Positions 1 through 12,301 of a DNA stretch of 64,000 nucleotides are shown piece by piece. Origin of the DNA: Zingiber officinale (Eukaryota > Streptophyta > Magnoliopsida > Zingiberales > Zingiberaceae); assembly GCF_018446385.1 (NCBI RefSeq), contig NC_055987.1, positions 4,674,705 to 4,738,704 of the forward strand, given 5' to 3'. Made by a program: the position numbers and the translations under genes. Below the pieces are notes generated by a model. That model did not search any database and was not told the DNA's origin. It worked only from the letters and a program-made list of their open reading frames with translations. Position 1 is the first letter of the stretch. Every line of letters starts with the position of its first letter.

Positions 1-318
1 ATGTGGTATGCATGTGGCACAAGGGCTACCGCAAAAACACACTATGATTTTGAGGGACTTGTTGGAATCTGTGAACCATTGTTTCTCTTTGGTGTTGTTT
101 TCGCAATAAAATGGATATGAAGAAATAACTGATGATAATTTATCATGACCTTGCTTTAGCCCTATAATATGATGCTTCGTTTTCGTTGAAATGAAAGATG
201 ACACTTTTCACTTTTACAGTTCTTGTTAAGAAAGTTTAGGATATGAACACTTGCCATACCTGCTTAGCATAAACTGCAAACTCGGAGATTGCTCTAGCTC
301 TAGCTCTAGCTCATAAGC
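1..318. other. Unassigned left edge
   Basis: I see no gene here. A short GCTCTA microsatellite of about 3.5 units lies at 291-312. No splice-bounded exon or known protein reads from either strand. Confidence 0.5.
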
Positions 319-658
319 TTTTGGTTCTTGGCACGACACAATAACCTTCTTATGAACACCAAAATCATAAGGTAGACATGAATGTGTATCTTGGTTGTCG
401 TCGAATATAGGACAATGATGAGAATGCGAGAGTACTTGCTTGCAGAGATATCTGTTTTGTGGTGCATGCCAAGTTTGTTAATTATTTTTCTGCTTGTTTT
501 AGAGGAAGGGTAACTACCATCAGGAAGAAAGTAAACTTGCTTCTTGTTAGTAAATCATTCTATTTTTGGAAGAAGATAAACTTGTTCTTTTTTGATTCCT
601 TATTAATTAATTCTTTCCTTTATTCTTTATCATTTTCTAGTAAGTAAATATTATGGCT
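319..658. repeat. Flank segment repeated around the Copia copies
   Basis: A non-coding stretch of about 245 bases (about 319-563) recurs twice downstream. Its second half is at 3541-3632 and a nearly whole copy is at 3633-3880. The tail just before the LTR (about 600-658) also recurs at about 3898-3957. It is therefore the shared flank of two related Copia insertions, which indicates a local tandem duplication rather than two independent insertions. Small ORFs here are not credible genes. Confidence 0.7.
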
Positions 659-772
659 TGCGTACCCTAAACCCTAATCTTTTTTCATTTTCTTTTAATG
701 GACAAAGTTGTATATATATGTTGGTTAACTATTTGAATAATGTGTGGAATATTTTTATGGTAATTGACTTCT
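659..772 (+). repeat. 5' LTR of Copia copy 1
   Basis: A very short LTR of about 114 bases beginning TG and ending just before the primer-binding site. It matches the LTRs at 3958-4059 and 8396-8716. It holds the un-inserted version of the site that carries a MITE in the last LTR. Confidence 0.7.
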
Positions 773-3537
773 TGGTATCTGAGCCAAAAAAAAAATTCCT
801 CTATGTTTCTTTCTTTCTCTTCATTTCTCTTATAATAATGAGTTCGGAGACTAGCATGGATAAGAATGTGTCTTCATCTAGCACATCCAAACAAGTGAAT
901 TCGTCTGTGATCACTCAACCTTTTGGAGAAGGATCATTGTTGAAGATCACAAGCCATAAGTTGGATTGCAAGAACTTTCTTCAATGGTCTCAATCTGTCT
1001 TATTGGTGATCAAAGGAAGGCGGAAACTTGGCTACATCACTAGTGAGATTCAATGTTCAAGCATAGAGGACCCAAGTTCCCAAGTGGGGAACTCAATAAC
1101 TCACTTGTTATGGCATGGTTGATCAACTCAATGGAGCCACATATTAGTCGTACCTATTTATTCTTACGAACTGCCAAAGAAATTTGCGGTTGTGAAGGAG
1201 AATTATTCAAATCTCGAAAACTCATCACAAGTTTTCGAGATAAAGAATAAACTCAAGGATATTCAACAAGGTAATCTGGACATCACTGAATATTATAATG
1301 CATTGCATACACTTTGGCAGGAGTTAGATATGCACTATGTGGCAGATTGGGGTGATTTTGAAGATAACAAGAAGTTTAAAAAGCATCTAGAAAAAGAATG
1401 CTTGTATGAGTTTCTAGATGGACTCAATAAAGAACTTGACGAGGTTTGTGGACGAATTCATGGTTGAAGACCTCTCCCTCCAATTGACCAAGCATTTGCA
1501 GAAGTGCGACGTGAAGCAAGTAGGCGTCAAGTCAAGCTTGGTGTTAAAAAGGGCTCATATGAAAGTCCTATCACTACTAGATCCATAGACAACGATGGAT
1601 TTGTTGTAAAAAAAAAATGTTAGCCGATTCATTGGAGATCAGAAATCCAATTTACGTCTGTAATGTTCTCACTGCAATAAACTTAGTCATACCCAAGAAA
1701 TGTGTTGGGATCTCTATGGAAACCTACAGATGCAAAACAATTGAAACAGAGTCAATCCAAAGTCTTCCAAACAACTATAGAAAAGGAGTCTGACGAATCA
1801 ACCAACTCAGGGGTTTTCTTAAAGAAGGATCGATTTGAGCAGCTGTGTAAACTATTAAATCATTAAAATATACGTAATTCCCATACTGTAGCAAGCAATT
1901 TTGCTCATCAAGGTACTGCTCTTAGTATACAAAAACAAAATCACTGGATATTTGATTCTGGTGCATCCGATCATATGATAGGTAATCGATCTCTATTTTA
2001 CACTACACCATGTGATAAAATCTCTCGGGTAAAAATAGCAAATGGAACTGTCTCCCCTATTGTTGGAAAATAGTCTGCCCATTTATCAGATTCTCTTATT
2101 TTGCATTCTATACTTTATGTTCCCAAGATAGCGTACAATTTGGTGTCGATTAGCAAGCTAACTTATGATCTTAATTGCACTGCTGAGTTTTCTGCCAAAT
2201 CTTGTCAAATACAGGAGCAGGGAATAGAGAGGATGATTGGCATTGCTAAAGAGGATGGTGGACTGCACTACTTTGAGAACGATGATCGTATGGAAAGGAA
2301 AGCTAGAATAATTCTTCTTATGTTTCCAACAAGGATGTAATAATGTGGCATCGTAGGTTAGGCCACCCTAATTTTCATTACCTTAAACGCTTATTTCCGC
2401 ATTTATTTATCAATAAGAATCCTAGTTTGTGTACATGCAACTCTTGTCAATTAGCTAAACACACACGAACATCATTTCCGTCCAAACCATACAAAGAGTC
2501 TCTTCCATTTTCTCTAATTCATAGTGACATTTGGGGGCTTTTTCGAGTACAAAATATCACAAGTACTAGATGGCTCATTACATTCATTGATGATCACACT
2601 CGAGTATATTTGATTTATCTTTTCAAAGAAAAAACAGTGATTGTAAAAATTTATTGCTCTATGATAAAAAATCAATTTCAAAACGCAATCAAAGTCCTAA
2701 GAACAGATAATGAAAAAGAATTTTTTAATTCTGTCGTAGGAGAATATCTAGCAACTAATGGCATAAAAAATCGTCCCCTACATAAGGTTACTAGAGCCCT
2801 TATGTTCATTATGTATGTTCCTAAATATTTTTAGAGCGAAGCTATCTTAACTGCATCACATCTTATAAATCGTATGCTTTCAAAAGTTCTCAAATTCAAA
2901 ACTCCAATGTTTATTCTCCTTCAAACCAATCCATCATTTTGATTTTCCTCTATCCCCTTAAAATTTTTGGGAGTACAACATTTGTTCATGTCCATGCCCA
3001 AAACTGTTCAAAACTTGATCCACAATCAATCAAGTGTGTTTTCACTGGTATTCTCCCACCCAAAAGGGTTATGAATGTTACTCACCTTCACTCCGTCAAG
3101 TGTTTGTGTCGATGGATGTCATGTTTCATGAATACGAACCATTTTTTCCAAAACCCCATCATCAGGGGGAAATGTTAGCTAGAATTAGATGAGTCTTGGG
3201 AAGAACTTAAACCTCAGTCATTAACCTTGTCACTATCTTCCTTAACCAATATAGATGAACCTATGTTGTCACAATTAGAACGAGGATTGGAAACATCAGA
3301 AGAAAATCCTCAAGTTCCTAGGCTACTTGCTCATCCGTGGGAGAATTATTCTCAAGATAGTGACAAACCTTATACCCAACAAAGTCAAGAATCCGATTTG
3401 ATTCCTCCCTTGAGTATTGAACCCTCTGGTAGTAAAGTCAATGAAGCTTTGGGGTCTGATTTAGACATACCCATTGCTTTCAGAAAGGGTACAAGGTCGT
3501 GCACTCAACATCCCATCTCAAAATTTATTTCATATGC
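659..3537 (+). mobile_element. Ty1/Copia LTR retrotransposon fossil, copy 1 (truncated)
   Basis: A broken Copia element with several breaks and no 3' part. A short LTR (659-772) is followed at once by a primer-binding site of the tRNA-iMet type (TGGTATCTGAGCC at 773-785). Recognisable parts in Copia order are a UBN2-type gag (about 840-1470), a protease stretch with the DSGASD-type motif (about 1945-1980), GAG-pre-integrase with LGHPNFHYLKRLF and a CxxC (about 2340-2490), and an integrase core with FIDDHTR (about 2510-2800). The element stops abruptly at about 3537, where its coding sequence runs straight into the repeated flank. Sequence identity with copy 2 is very high, so the duplication is recent relative to the insertion. 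Confidence 0.88.
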
Positions 3538-3540
3538 CAA

Positions 3541-3957
3541 GTTTGTTAATTATTTTTCTGCTTGTTTTAGAGGAAGGGTAACTACTATCAGGAAGAAAGT
3601 AAACTTGCTTCTTGTTAGTAAATCATTCTATTTTTGGTTCTTGGCACGACACAATAACCTTTTTATGAACACCAAAACCATAAGGTAGACATGAATGTGT
3701 ATCTTGGTTGTCGTCGAATATAGGACAATGATGAGAATGTGAGAGTACTTGCTTGCAGAGATATCTATTTTGTGGCGCATGGCAAGTTTGTTAATTATTT
3801 TTCTGCTTGTTTTAGAGGAAGGGTCACCACTATCAGGAAGAAAGTAAACTTGCTTCCTGTTGGTAAATCACTATTTTGGGGAGAATTGATTACTTGATTA
3901 ATTAATCCTTTCCTTTATTCTTTATCATTTTCTAGTAAGTAAATATTATGACCTTCG
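3541..3957. repeat. Second and third copies of the flank segment
   Basis: 3541-3632 repeats the second half of the 319-563 segment, and 3633-3957 repeats the whole segment plus the stretch that abuts the LTR. Together with 319-658 this gives a tandem flank array with a period near 245-250 bases that brackets Copia copy 1. Confidence 0.7.
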
Positions 3958-4059
3958 TGCCTAATCTTTTTCCATTTTCTTTTAACAGACAAAGTTGTAT
4001 ATATATGTTGGTTAAATACTTGAATAATGTGTGGAATATTTTTATAGTAATTGACTTCA
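3958..4059 (+). repeat. 5' LTR of Copia copy 2
   Basis: About 102 bases, TG...CA, followed directly by a degraded primer-binding site. This is unusually short for a plant Copia LTR. Confidence 0.75.
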
Positions 4060-7000
4060 TGGAATCTTAGCTATAAAAAAAATTCCTCTGTGTTTCTCTC
4101 TTTCTCTTCGTTTCCCTTATAATAATGAGTTCGGAGACTAGCATCGATAAGAATGGGTCTTCATCTAGCACATCCAAACAAGTGAATTCGTCTGTGATCG
4201 CTCAACCTTTTGGAGAAGGATCATTGCTGTAGATCACAAGTCATAAGTTGGATTGCAAAAACTTTCTTCAATGGTCTCAATCTGTCTTATTGGTGATCAA
4301 AGGAAGGCGGAAACTTGGCTACATCACTGGTGAGATTCAATGTTCAAGCATAGAGGACCCAAGTTCCCAAGTGGGGAACTCAATAACTCACTTGTTATGG
4401 CATGGTTGATCAGCTCAATGGAGCCACATATTAGTCGTACCTATTTATTCTTACGAACTGCCAAAGAAATTTGGGGTTGTGAAGGAGAATTATTCAAATC
4501 TCGAAAACTCATCACAAGTCTTCGAGATAAAGAATAAACTCAAGGATATTCAACAAGGTAATCTGGATATCACTGAATATTATAATGCATTGCATACACT
4601 TTGGCAGGAGTTAGATATGCACTATGTGGCAGATTGGGGTGATTTTGAAGATAACAAGAAGTTTAAAAAGCATCTAGAAAAAGAATGCTTGTATGAGTTT
4701 CTAGATGGACTCAATAAAGAACTTGACGAGGTTTGTGGACGAATTCATGGTTGAAGACCTCTCCCTCCAATTGACCAAGCGTTTGCAGAAGTGCGGCGTG
4801 AAGCAAGTAGGCGTCAAGTCAAGCTTGGCGTTAAAAAGGGCTCATATGAAAGTCCTATCACTGATAGATCATAGACAATGATGGATTTGTTGTAAAAAAA
4901 ATGTTAGCCGATCCATTGGAGATCAGAAATCCAATTTATGTCTGTAATGTTCTCACTGCAATAAATTTAGTCATACCCAAGAAATGTGTTGGGATCTCTA
5001 TGGAAACCTACAAATGCAAAACAATTGAAACAGAGTCAATCCAAAGTCTTCCAAACAACTATAGAAAAGGAGTATGATGAATCAACCAACTCAGAGGTTT
5101 TCTTAAAGAAGGATCGGTTTGAGCAGCTATGTAAACGATTAAATCATCAAAATATACGTAATTCCAATACTGTAGCAAGCAATTTTGCTCATCAAGGTAC
5201 TGCTCTTAGTATACAAAAACAAAATCACTGGATATTTGATTCTGGTGCATCCGATCATATGACCATGTGATAAAATCTCTCGGGTAAAAATAACAGATGG
5301 AACTGTCTCCCCTATCGTTGGAAAATGGTCTGTCCATTTGTTAGATTCTCTTATTCTGCATTCTATACTTTATGTTCCCAAGATAGCGTACAACTTGGTG
5401 TCGTTTAGCAAGCTAACTTATGATCTTCACTACACCGCTAAGTTTTCTGCCAAATCTTGTCAAATACAGGAGCAGGGAATAGAGAGGATGATTGGCATTG
5501 CTAAAGAGGATGGTGGACTGCACTACTTTGAGAACGATGATCGTATGGAAAGGAAAGCTACTATGACTGAGAATAATTCTTCTTATGTTTCCAACAAGGA
5601 TGTAATAATGTGGCATTGTAGGTTAGGTCACCCTAATTTTCATTACCTTAAACGCTTATTTCCGCATTTATTTATCAATAAGAATCCTAGTTTGTTTACA
5701 TGTGACTCTTGTCAATTAGCTAAACACACACGAACATCATTTCCATCCAAACCATACAAAGTGTTTCATCCATTTTCTCTAATTCATAGTAACATTTGGG
5801 GACTTTTTCAAGTACAAAATATCACAAGTACTAGATGGTTCATTACATTTATTGATGATCACACTCTAATATATTTGATTTATCTTTTCAAAGAAAAAAC
5901 AGTGGTTGTAAAAATTTATTGCTCTATGATAAAAAGTCAATTTCTAAACTCAATCAAAGTCCTAAGAACAGATAATGGAAAATAAATTTTTTAATTCTGT
6001 CATATGAGAATATCTAGCAACTAATGGCATAAAAAATCGTCCCCTACATAAGGTTACTAGAGCCCTTATGTTCATTATGTATGTTCCTAAATATTTTTAG
6101 AGTGAAGCTATCTTAACTGCATCACATCTTATAAATTGTATGCTTTCCAAAGTTCTCAAATTCAAAACTCCAATGTTTGTTCTCCTTCAAATCTATCCAT
6201 CATTTCGATTTTCCTCTATTCCCCTTAAAATTTTTGGGAGTACAACATTTGTTCATGTCCATGCCCAAAACCGTTCAAAACTTGATCCACAATCAATCAA
6301 GTGTGTGACTCACAGGTATTCTCCCACCCAAAAGGGTTATGAATGTTACTCACCTTCACTCCGTCAAGTGTTTGTGTCGATGGATGTCACGTTTCATGAA
6401 TACGAACCATTTTTTCCAAAAAAAACCCCATCATCAAGGGGAAATGTTAGCTAGAATTAGATGAGTCTTGGGAAGAACTTAAACCTCAGTCATTAACCTT
6501 GTCACTTCCTTCCTTAACTAATATAGATGAACCTATGTTGTCACAATTAGAACAAGGATTGGAAACATCAGAAGAAAATCCTCTAGTTCCTAGACCACTT
6601 GCTCATCCGTGGGAGAATTATTCTCAAGATAGTGACAAACCTTATATCCAACAAAGTCAAGAATCTGATTTGATTCCTCCCTTGAGTATTGAACCCTCTA
6701 GTAGTAAAGTCAATGAAGCTTTAGGGTCTGATTTAGACATACCCATTGCTTTCAGAAAGAGTACAAGGTCGTGCACTCAACATCCCATCTCAAAATTTAT
6801 TTTATATGGGAAATTATCGACTAAGTTTTCAACTTTCACTACTACTTTGAATAAAATTGAGATACCAAGAGATATTAAGGAGGCTCTGCTAAATCCAATG
6901 TCGAGGTTAGCTGTTCAAGAAGAAATGGAAGCCTTGGAGAAGAATGGTACATGGGAAGTTCTAGAACTGCCTAATGGAAAGAAAACAATGAGATGCAAGT

Positions 7001-8395
7001 GGGTATTCACGTTCAAATTCAATGTTGATGGTAGTATTAACTGATCCAAGCAAGATTGGTTGCTAAAGGTTTCACCAAACATATGGTTTAGACTACAAGG
7101 AAACATTTTCTCTCGTAGCTAAACTCAATTCAATTAGAGTTCTCTTATCACTAGTAGTAAATCTTGATTGGCCTATGCAATAGTTAGATATAAAAAAAAT
7201 GCATTTTTAAATGGAAATTTGCAGGAAGAAGTGTATATGGATCCTCTTCCAGGTTTTGAAAAAGAGGATAATTTAGTATGTAAATTGAGAAAATCACTTT
7301 ATGGCTTGAAGCAATCACTAAGAGAATAGTTTGAAAATTTTACTTAAGTAGTAAAAGATCGAGGATTTCTCCAAGCACAATTAGATCATAAGTTATTTTA
7401 CAAACACTCTAAGAATGGGAGAAGAACTATTCTTATAGTATATGTGGATGATATAATTATTACGGGAGATGATCATACTGAGATAGAATCATTGAAAAGG
7501 CATTTGGCAAGTTAATTTTAATTAAAAAATTTAGGTGCTCTCAGATACTTGTTAGGTATGGAAGTTGCTCGAAGTAAAGTAGGAATTGTTATTTCTCCAA
7601 GAAAATATATACTTGATCTTTTAAGAGAGACATGTATGTTGGGGTACAAGCAGACACCTATGGAGCCTAATGTTAAACTTGGGCTTGAAGGTGGAAAGGA
7701 GGTTAATCGAGAATAATATCAAGGACTTGTTGGCAAGCTTATTTATCTATCACATACATATCATGATATAGCCTTTGCAATAAGTATGGTTAGTCAATTT
7801 ATGCATGTTCCTAAGAAAAGACATCTTGAGATAGTCTACAAAAGTTTAAGATATCTCAAAGGCACTCCTGGAGAGGGTTTATTTTTTAAGAAAAGAGATC
7901 ACTGAATGATAGAAGTTTATACTAGTGCTTATTGGGCAGGCTCCTCAACAAATAGAAAATCAACCTTAGGATATTGTACATATGTTTGAGGTAACTTAGT
8001 GACATAGAGAAGTAAAAGACATCCAGCAATGACTCGAAGTAGTGCAGAAGTACTTTTTCGAGCACTTGCACATGGCATATGTGAGGAGATTTGACTTCGA
8101 AGATTGTTGGAAGAATTGAAGTTTTCTAATGACTCTCCTATGATCTTCTACTCTGATAATCAAGCAGTTGTTAACATTGCTCATAATCCAGTTCATCATG
8201 ATCGAACAAAGTACATTGAAGTGGATCGTCAATTCATCAAGGAAAAATTGATAATGGGATTCTTTGTACGATATACATTCCAACTAAAGAACAAACTATA
8301 GACATCTTAACAAAAAATCTTCAAAAAATAATATTTGAGAATATGGTAAACAAGCTACAAATGACAAATATTCACATTTCAGCTTAAGGGCGTAG

Positions 8396-8716
8396 TGCCT
8401 AATCTTTTTCCATTTTCTTTTAGGCTCCGTTTGGTATGCATGTATGCATGATAGGATAGAATCAATATTTTCAAAAAGTTTTTAATCAAGCGTTTGGTAG
8501 AGTTAATTAGGGGTAGGATTATGGATGATTAGGGGTAGAATTCATAATACCTTGGCCTCAAGAGGGATTATTTATCATACCTTTAATCTTTTCCTAATTA
8601 ATCCAATTCTATCCTATCATGCATACCAAACGGAGCCTTAATGGACAAAGTTGTATATATATGTTGGTTAAATATTTGAATAATGCACGGAATATTTTTT
8701 CTGATAATTGACTTCA
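8396..8716 (+). repeat. 3' LTR of Copia copy 2, interrupted by a MITE
   Basis: The LTR is about 103 bases once the 215-base MITE and its duplicated TTA are set aside. TG at 8396 and CA at 8715-8716. Confidence 0.75.
8423..8637. mobile_element. Tourist-like MITE (PIF/Harbinger-type)
   Basis: A 215-base element with terminal inverted repeats starting GGCTCCGTTTGGTATGCATG, flanked by TTA on both sides (8420-8422 and 8638-8640), the classic PIF/Harbinger target duplication. The left terminal repeat carries an extra TATGCATG compared with the right one, a small internal duplication. The sister LTR at 659-772 has the same site without the element (CTTTTAATGG near 690), which proves insertion and fixes the ends. 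It has no coding capacity and depends on a transposase elsewhere. Confidence 0.93.
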
Positions 8717-8721
8717 CTTCC

Positions 8722-9100
8722 CTCGGCCAAAAACCTGGAAGATGTAGCAAATATTATCAAGGATTTAACAGCATTTTCCCTTGTTTCAAACGGAGAAGCA
8801 CAATTTGTGATGTGCTATAGTTGTTATCCTGTGATTATGAGTATCATTCCAAGAAATACTCCACTTAATTAGTCTCAGCAGTAATATGGTTTATAGAAAA
8901 TTCATTCTAACAATTTGATCAGACATAATAATGCAGATTATTAGAACTGAAAGAAATGTATAACCTTGCAAGGCTATTATATCATAACCTTGCACTAGAC
9001 GACTTCCGATTCTAGTCAATTCATCTTGTCTGCCTCTATTCTTTCAATTACAGTTTCTGTTATTTTCTCATAAATACAATATCCTGGCTTATGGATTTAG
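8722..9100. other. Non-coding stretch between Copia 3' LTR and carrier pseudogene
   Basis: No gene seen. The last bases (ATGGATTTAG at 9091-9100) look like an old intron 3' end before the carrier exon, so this is probably relic intron sequence. Confidence 0.4.
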
Positions 9101-9530
9101 GTAGTGCAAATCAGATTGCAACAACCGAAAGCATTGAGTCCTGACCTCCTGAAGTAAAAGGGTCCTATACACTGCACAAGGACAATAGTTCGCGAAGAAG
9201 GAATTTTGGGACGCTGGGCTGGAGCAGCACCAACTGTCATGCGAAAAAAAACAAAGGCAATCTGCCATGTTCACAGCTAAGAAGAATGCATGTGATATCA
9301 TTCTCTGGAATAAGCATGAAAGAGATGCAAAAGTTCTTCATCCCTGTCAGTAAATGATTTCAGGATTCCTGGCTGGGACTGCTGGCCCTGTCTGCACTGG
9401 TCCGTTTGATGTTGTCAAGATAAGGTTGATGGCACAAAGTAGATCAGGCAATGCAAAATACAAGGGTATGATCCATGCAATCAGGACTGTATACGCCGAA
9501 GAGAGACTGCTTGCACTTTGGAAAGGTTGC
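9101..9530 (+). pseudogene. Mitochondrial succinate/fumarate carrier-like pseudogene fragment
   Basis: The translation matches the middle and late part of plant mitochondrial succinate-fumarate carriers (SFC1 type). The stretch QIRLQQPKALSPDLL is followed by KGPIHCTRTIVREEGILG and AGAAPTVMR. After a frame change it continues with MFTAK, then MISGFLAGTAGPVCTGPFD, VVKIRLMAQSRSGNAKYKG and AEERLLALWKG, which is the typical carrier repeat. It is dead: TAA at 9155-9157 replaces the expected Tyr codon, the frame shifts in the A-rich run near 9243-9262, a second TAA lies at 9351-9353, and homology ends after LWKG without the expected PRLMR segment. No upstream exons were found; the Copia elements lie just upstream. 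It could not make a carrier, and the ORF at 9354-9611 should not be annotated as a gene. Confidence 0.85.
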
Positions 9531-11407
9531 CGACCGAGTAACAAAAATGTGAAACCGTCACATCAGCGGCCCCCTAGAGCCGGTCCCATGGATATGGAGG
9601 GAGGTAAATGAAGATTCTACGGACGGAGGTTTATGAAGATTTCTCGGCCATGACTGGTTGGTATGTTCTTCCCTTTTTAAAAGCAAGTCGGACAACATAC
9701 ATTACGGATGCTTATCCTGAAAGTTTAGCAAGAAGAGAGATGCACCCACTACAACATGCTTAAGTTCTTTGCAGAAGATCTTCAATCCAGAAAATAGTAT
9801 GACCTTGTCAATTTGGGCAAATCTCTCAGTTTCATGCATCCCAACATTTATCCTGATTCATGAACTAATAATTAAATGAAAAATCTCGAGTGGATTCAGA
9901 CCAACTTGTCATTGTCTTCCTGGCAGGAAAACATGTTGCAGCTGCAAGCAGCAATGCAACAGATATCTTCACAGCATGGGATCCATAAGTAGTCACCATC
10001 TTCAACCTTGGAACACCAAGGAGGGTGTGTACTTTCCATTGTTTCTCATGTCCAACACTGAAACTCACATGTTGGGTACTGCTGGTGATGGTGCTTGCTG
10101 GAAGCAAGATGAGATTCCATTCTCTTCGTCCACATGCCATGCCTTTTTTTTTTTTTTGGTTTTATGAATAGATTTGCATTGAGGCAGTCATTTTGAATCA
10201 CCAAAGACTATCTTAGTAAAGATATTCCCCTTCTTTTCAGATTTATCTGCAAAATATTAATTGCGAATAGATTTTAGAATCTGTGGGAGCAGAAGTGCTT
10301 GAAATCTGGAATGTTGTCAGAGATGTGGACTGGACCAAATGCCACCCTGGTTCCCTTTTTTGTCTACAAGGTGGCTCCATGTTCTTTAATCATGCTGCTG
10401 CCGAGTGCGTGCTGCCCAAATGACCAACAGAAACATTGAAAGGGGTCTTATCTCCTCACAGCCCCATCTTCCACAATTCGAGCAATCCAAATTTTGATAA
10501 AATCTCTCTAAAACCTAATCGTTCAAAGTCATCGATGGCATGGAATCGACCTCAGTGACAACGACCAGCACGCGCATCGGCCCGTGTGGTGCTCGGCAAA
10601 TTGCCCGCCCCGACTCATTCGAGCATGTGAAGTGTTTGCGGAAATGCACGACTCAGCAGAAACCAAAGCTGAGGAGGTTTTAGCTGTTCGACTTGTTCAG
10701 TATCCAGTTTACTTCCCTCCTCATCTCATGGAGTTTGTCTCCTGGATCGAATTGTGGCATCCAACCGTGGCCGCAGAAAGGATGTGCACAGATTTTTGCC
10801 ATGCATCTTTAGTCATATCAAATCCAGGCAGCCACTACGTTCTGCTTCGCCCACTGCTTTGTCTGGCTTTGCTCGGAATTTAGATGTGCATTGCAAACGT
10901 ATACGAGCACATTTAAGACAAGATATCTTGATGAATGATAGATGCACTGGAAAGCTAATCCTTTCTTGCGTGTAGTCCTCTGGGGCTGGTGGACCTGCGT
11001 GTTTGCAAAGTGTAGGGCTTCGCCTGCCAGAAGAGGAAATCTATGGAGCCTAGTTCGGTGGCCAACTTGGCTGCATGAAGACAAAGTGTAGTGCTATCAG
11101 GCTTGGCATGAATTGACTCTTCAGCTTTGCATGTTGCCAAGCTGCTGCTAGACGACCAGCACTTGCTGCATTGGTGGAGCAATCAATCTAATTCGATGAT
11201 GTCAGATTGAGCCATGGCTCGATCTGTTAAACTAGTCGTGTGCGAGTCAAATTCGATCTCCATTGTTCGACCAAAATTGAATTGCACATGTTTAAGTTAG
11301 TTTGACACACTTAAGAGATAAGATGAATTATTTTAGATAGCAAATTATAAATTTGCTTGAACAAGATGTTTTACACCTCTGTCTCAATTGGTTAATTAAA
11401 GTACTGT
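9531..11407. other. 1.9 kb without a recognisable gene
   Basis: Several short ORFs occur on both strands (for example 99 aa at 10584-10883 + and 75 aa at 10955-11182 -), but none has a recognisable domain or splice context. They may be decayed gene or transposon remains. I do not assign a function. Confidence 0.4.
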
Positions 11408-11412
11408 ACCAA

Positions 11413-12296
11413 TGATGTGGTGATAGAGGAAGTTCTACTTGGCACAGGATTAACTATCAAGATGAGGATTAAAGTCAAGATGGTCAATGTCTGGATGTTA
11501 AATGGCCGAACGGGGGATAGTGTGAATGACCGATCGGGTGGTTAGGTCCTGACCGACGGGAGGCATGTCCGAGCAAATCACCAATCCAGCTCAGGATGAC
11601 ATGTAAGATAGTCGATGCTCAATGCAAAGCAACAAGATGTCAAGGGAGGTCGGATGGCTCATCCGAACGGAGGAGGGCATGTTACTATACAACCACCACA
11701 TGGAGGAGGAACTGAGGTCGACAGAAAGGAGTGGTCCCGGCCGAGTGGCTACCCTGCTTGGCCAAATAGCGGGACCTAGTCGTGGACGAAGCGGAGTCTT
11801 GGCGGTGTCCCGCTCGGCCTAGCAACGGGACCACTATAATATCTCTCGACATCCTTTTGAGAGATAGTACCGCTGACACGAGGCATGGTCGACAGGCGAA
11901 TTGTACGGAGGAAGTTTCTACTATCGCGTCAGGGATATACATGTCTTGTTAAGGTATGATGTCAAAAGTACTTTCTTGATAAGGTCCTTTCATGGGACAT
12001 CTGGGAGAGCATATTCATGTCTCGAGAAGAGCACAAGATACCCACCAAGGCTCTATATAAAGGAGGGTCCATCACCGATGAAGGTACGGGTGATCTACTG
12101 TTTACGCATAGTGCTACTGTTGCTCCGCTTCTTCACATTTTTCGATGGCTGATTTGAACGTCCGAGGCTAACGTCGGGATCCCTTCCCTGACTCGGCACT
12201 AACATTATTTGTGTTGCAGGACGAAGCAAGGTCCATAGCCGGTCAGCAAAGCCGCCACCTCCCCAGCTTTCCAACTCATGCTTTCGAAGAGGATCA
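11413..12296 (+). mobile_element. Solo LTR, Ty3/Gypsy type
   Basis: An 884-base solo LTR beginning TGATG and ending GGATCA, flanked by a perfect 5-base duplication ACCAA (11408-11412 and 12297-12301). A TATA box (CTCTATATAAAGG) lies at 12051-12063. Layout and wording resemble the solo LTRs at 25560-26494 and 23354-24142 and the outer Tat element's LTRs. No internal region remains, so it arose by LTR-LTR recombination. It lies 272 bases upstream of the kinase start codon, in the same orientation. Confidence 0.88.
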
Positions 12297-12301
12297 ACCA
12301 A

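Larger units (their letters stand above)
3958..8716 (+). mobile_element. Ty1/Copia LTR retrotransposon fossil, copy 2 (both LTRs present)
   Basis: A full-length but broken Copia element with many breaks. LTRs begin TG and end CA (3958-4059 and 8396-8716). The flanking 5-mers are CTTCG (3953-3957) and CTTCC (8717-8721), a target duplication with one difference. Parts in order: primer-binding site at about 4060; gag (about 4125-4755); protease (about 5235-5262); GAG-pre-integrase and integrase core (about 5600-6000); a copia-type reverse transcriptase starting with the WEVLELP/CKWVF motifs (about 6950-7020) and including a YVDD-type stretch near 7440; and RNase H with DNQAVVNIA and KYIEVD (about 8150-8260). 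The lineage within Copia is not certain. Confidence 0.9.

Noticed and set aside
9354-9611. Carrier-like 85-aa ORF as a functional small gene
   Set aside because: It is only the open stretch after an in-frame stop in a decayed carrier exon, and its tail leaves the family sequence.
10584-11182. ORFs of 75-99 aa on both strands
   Set aside because: No domain, no splice context and overlapping on both strands; kept only as an unassigned region.
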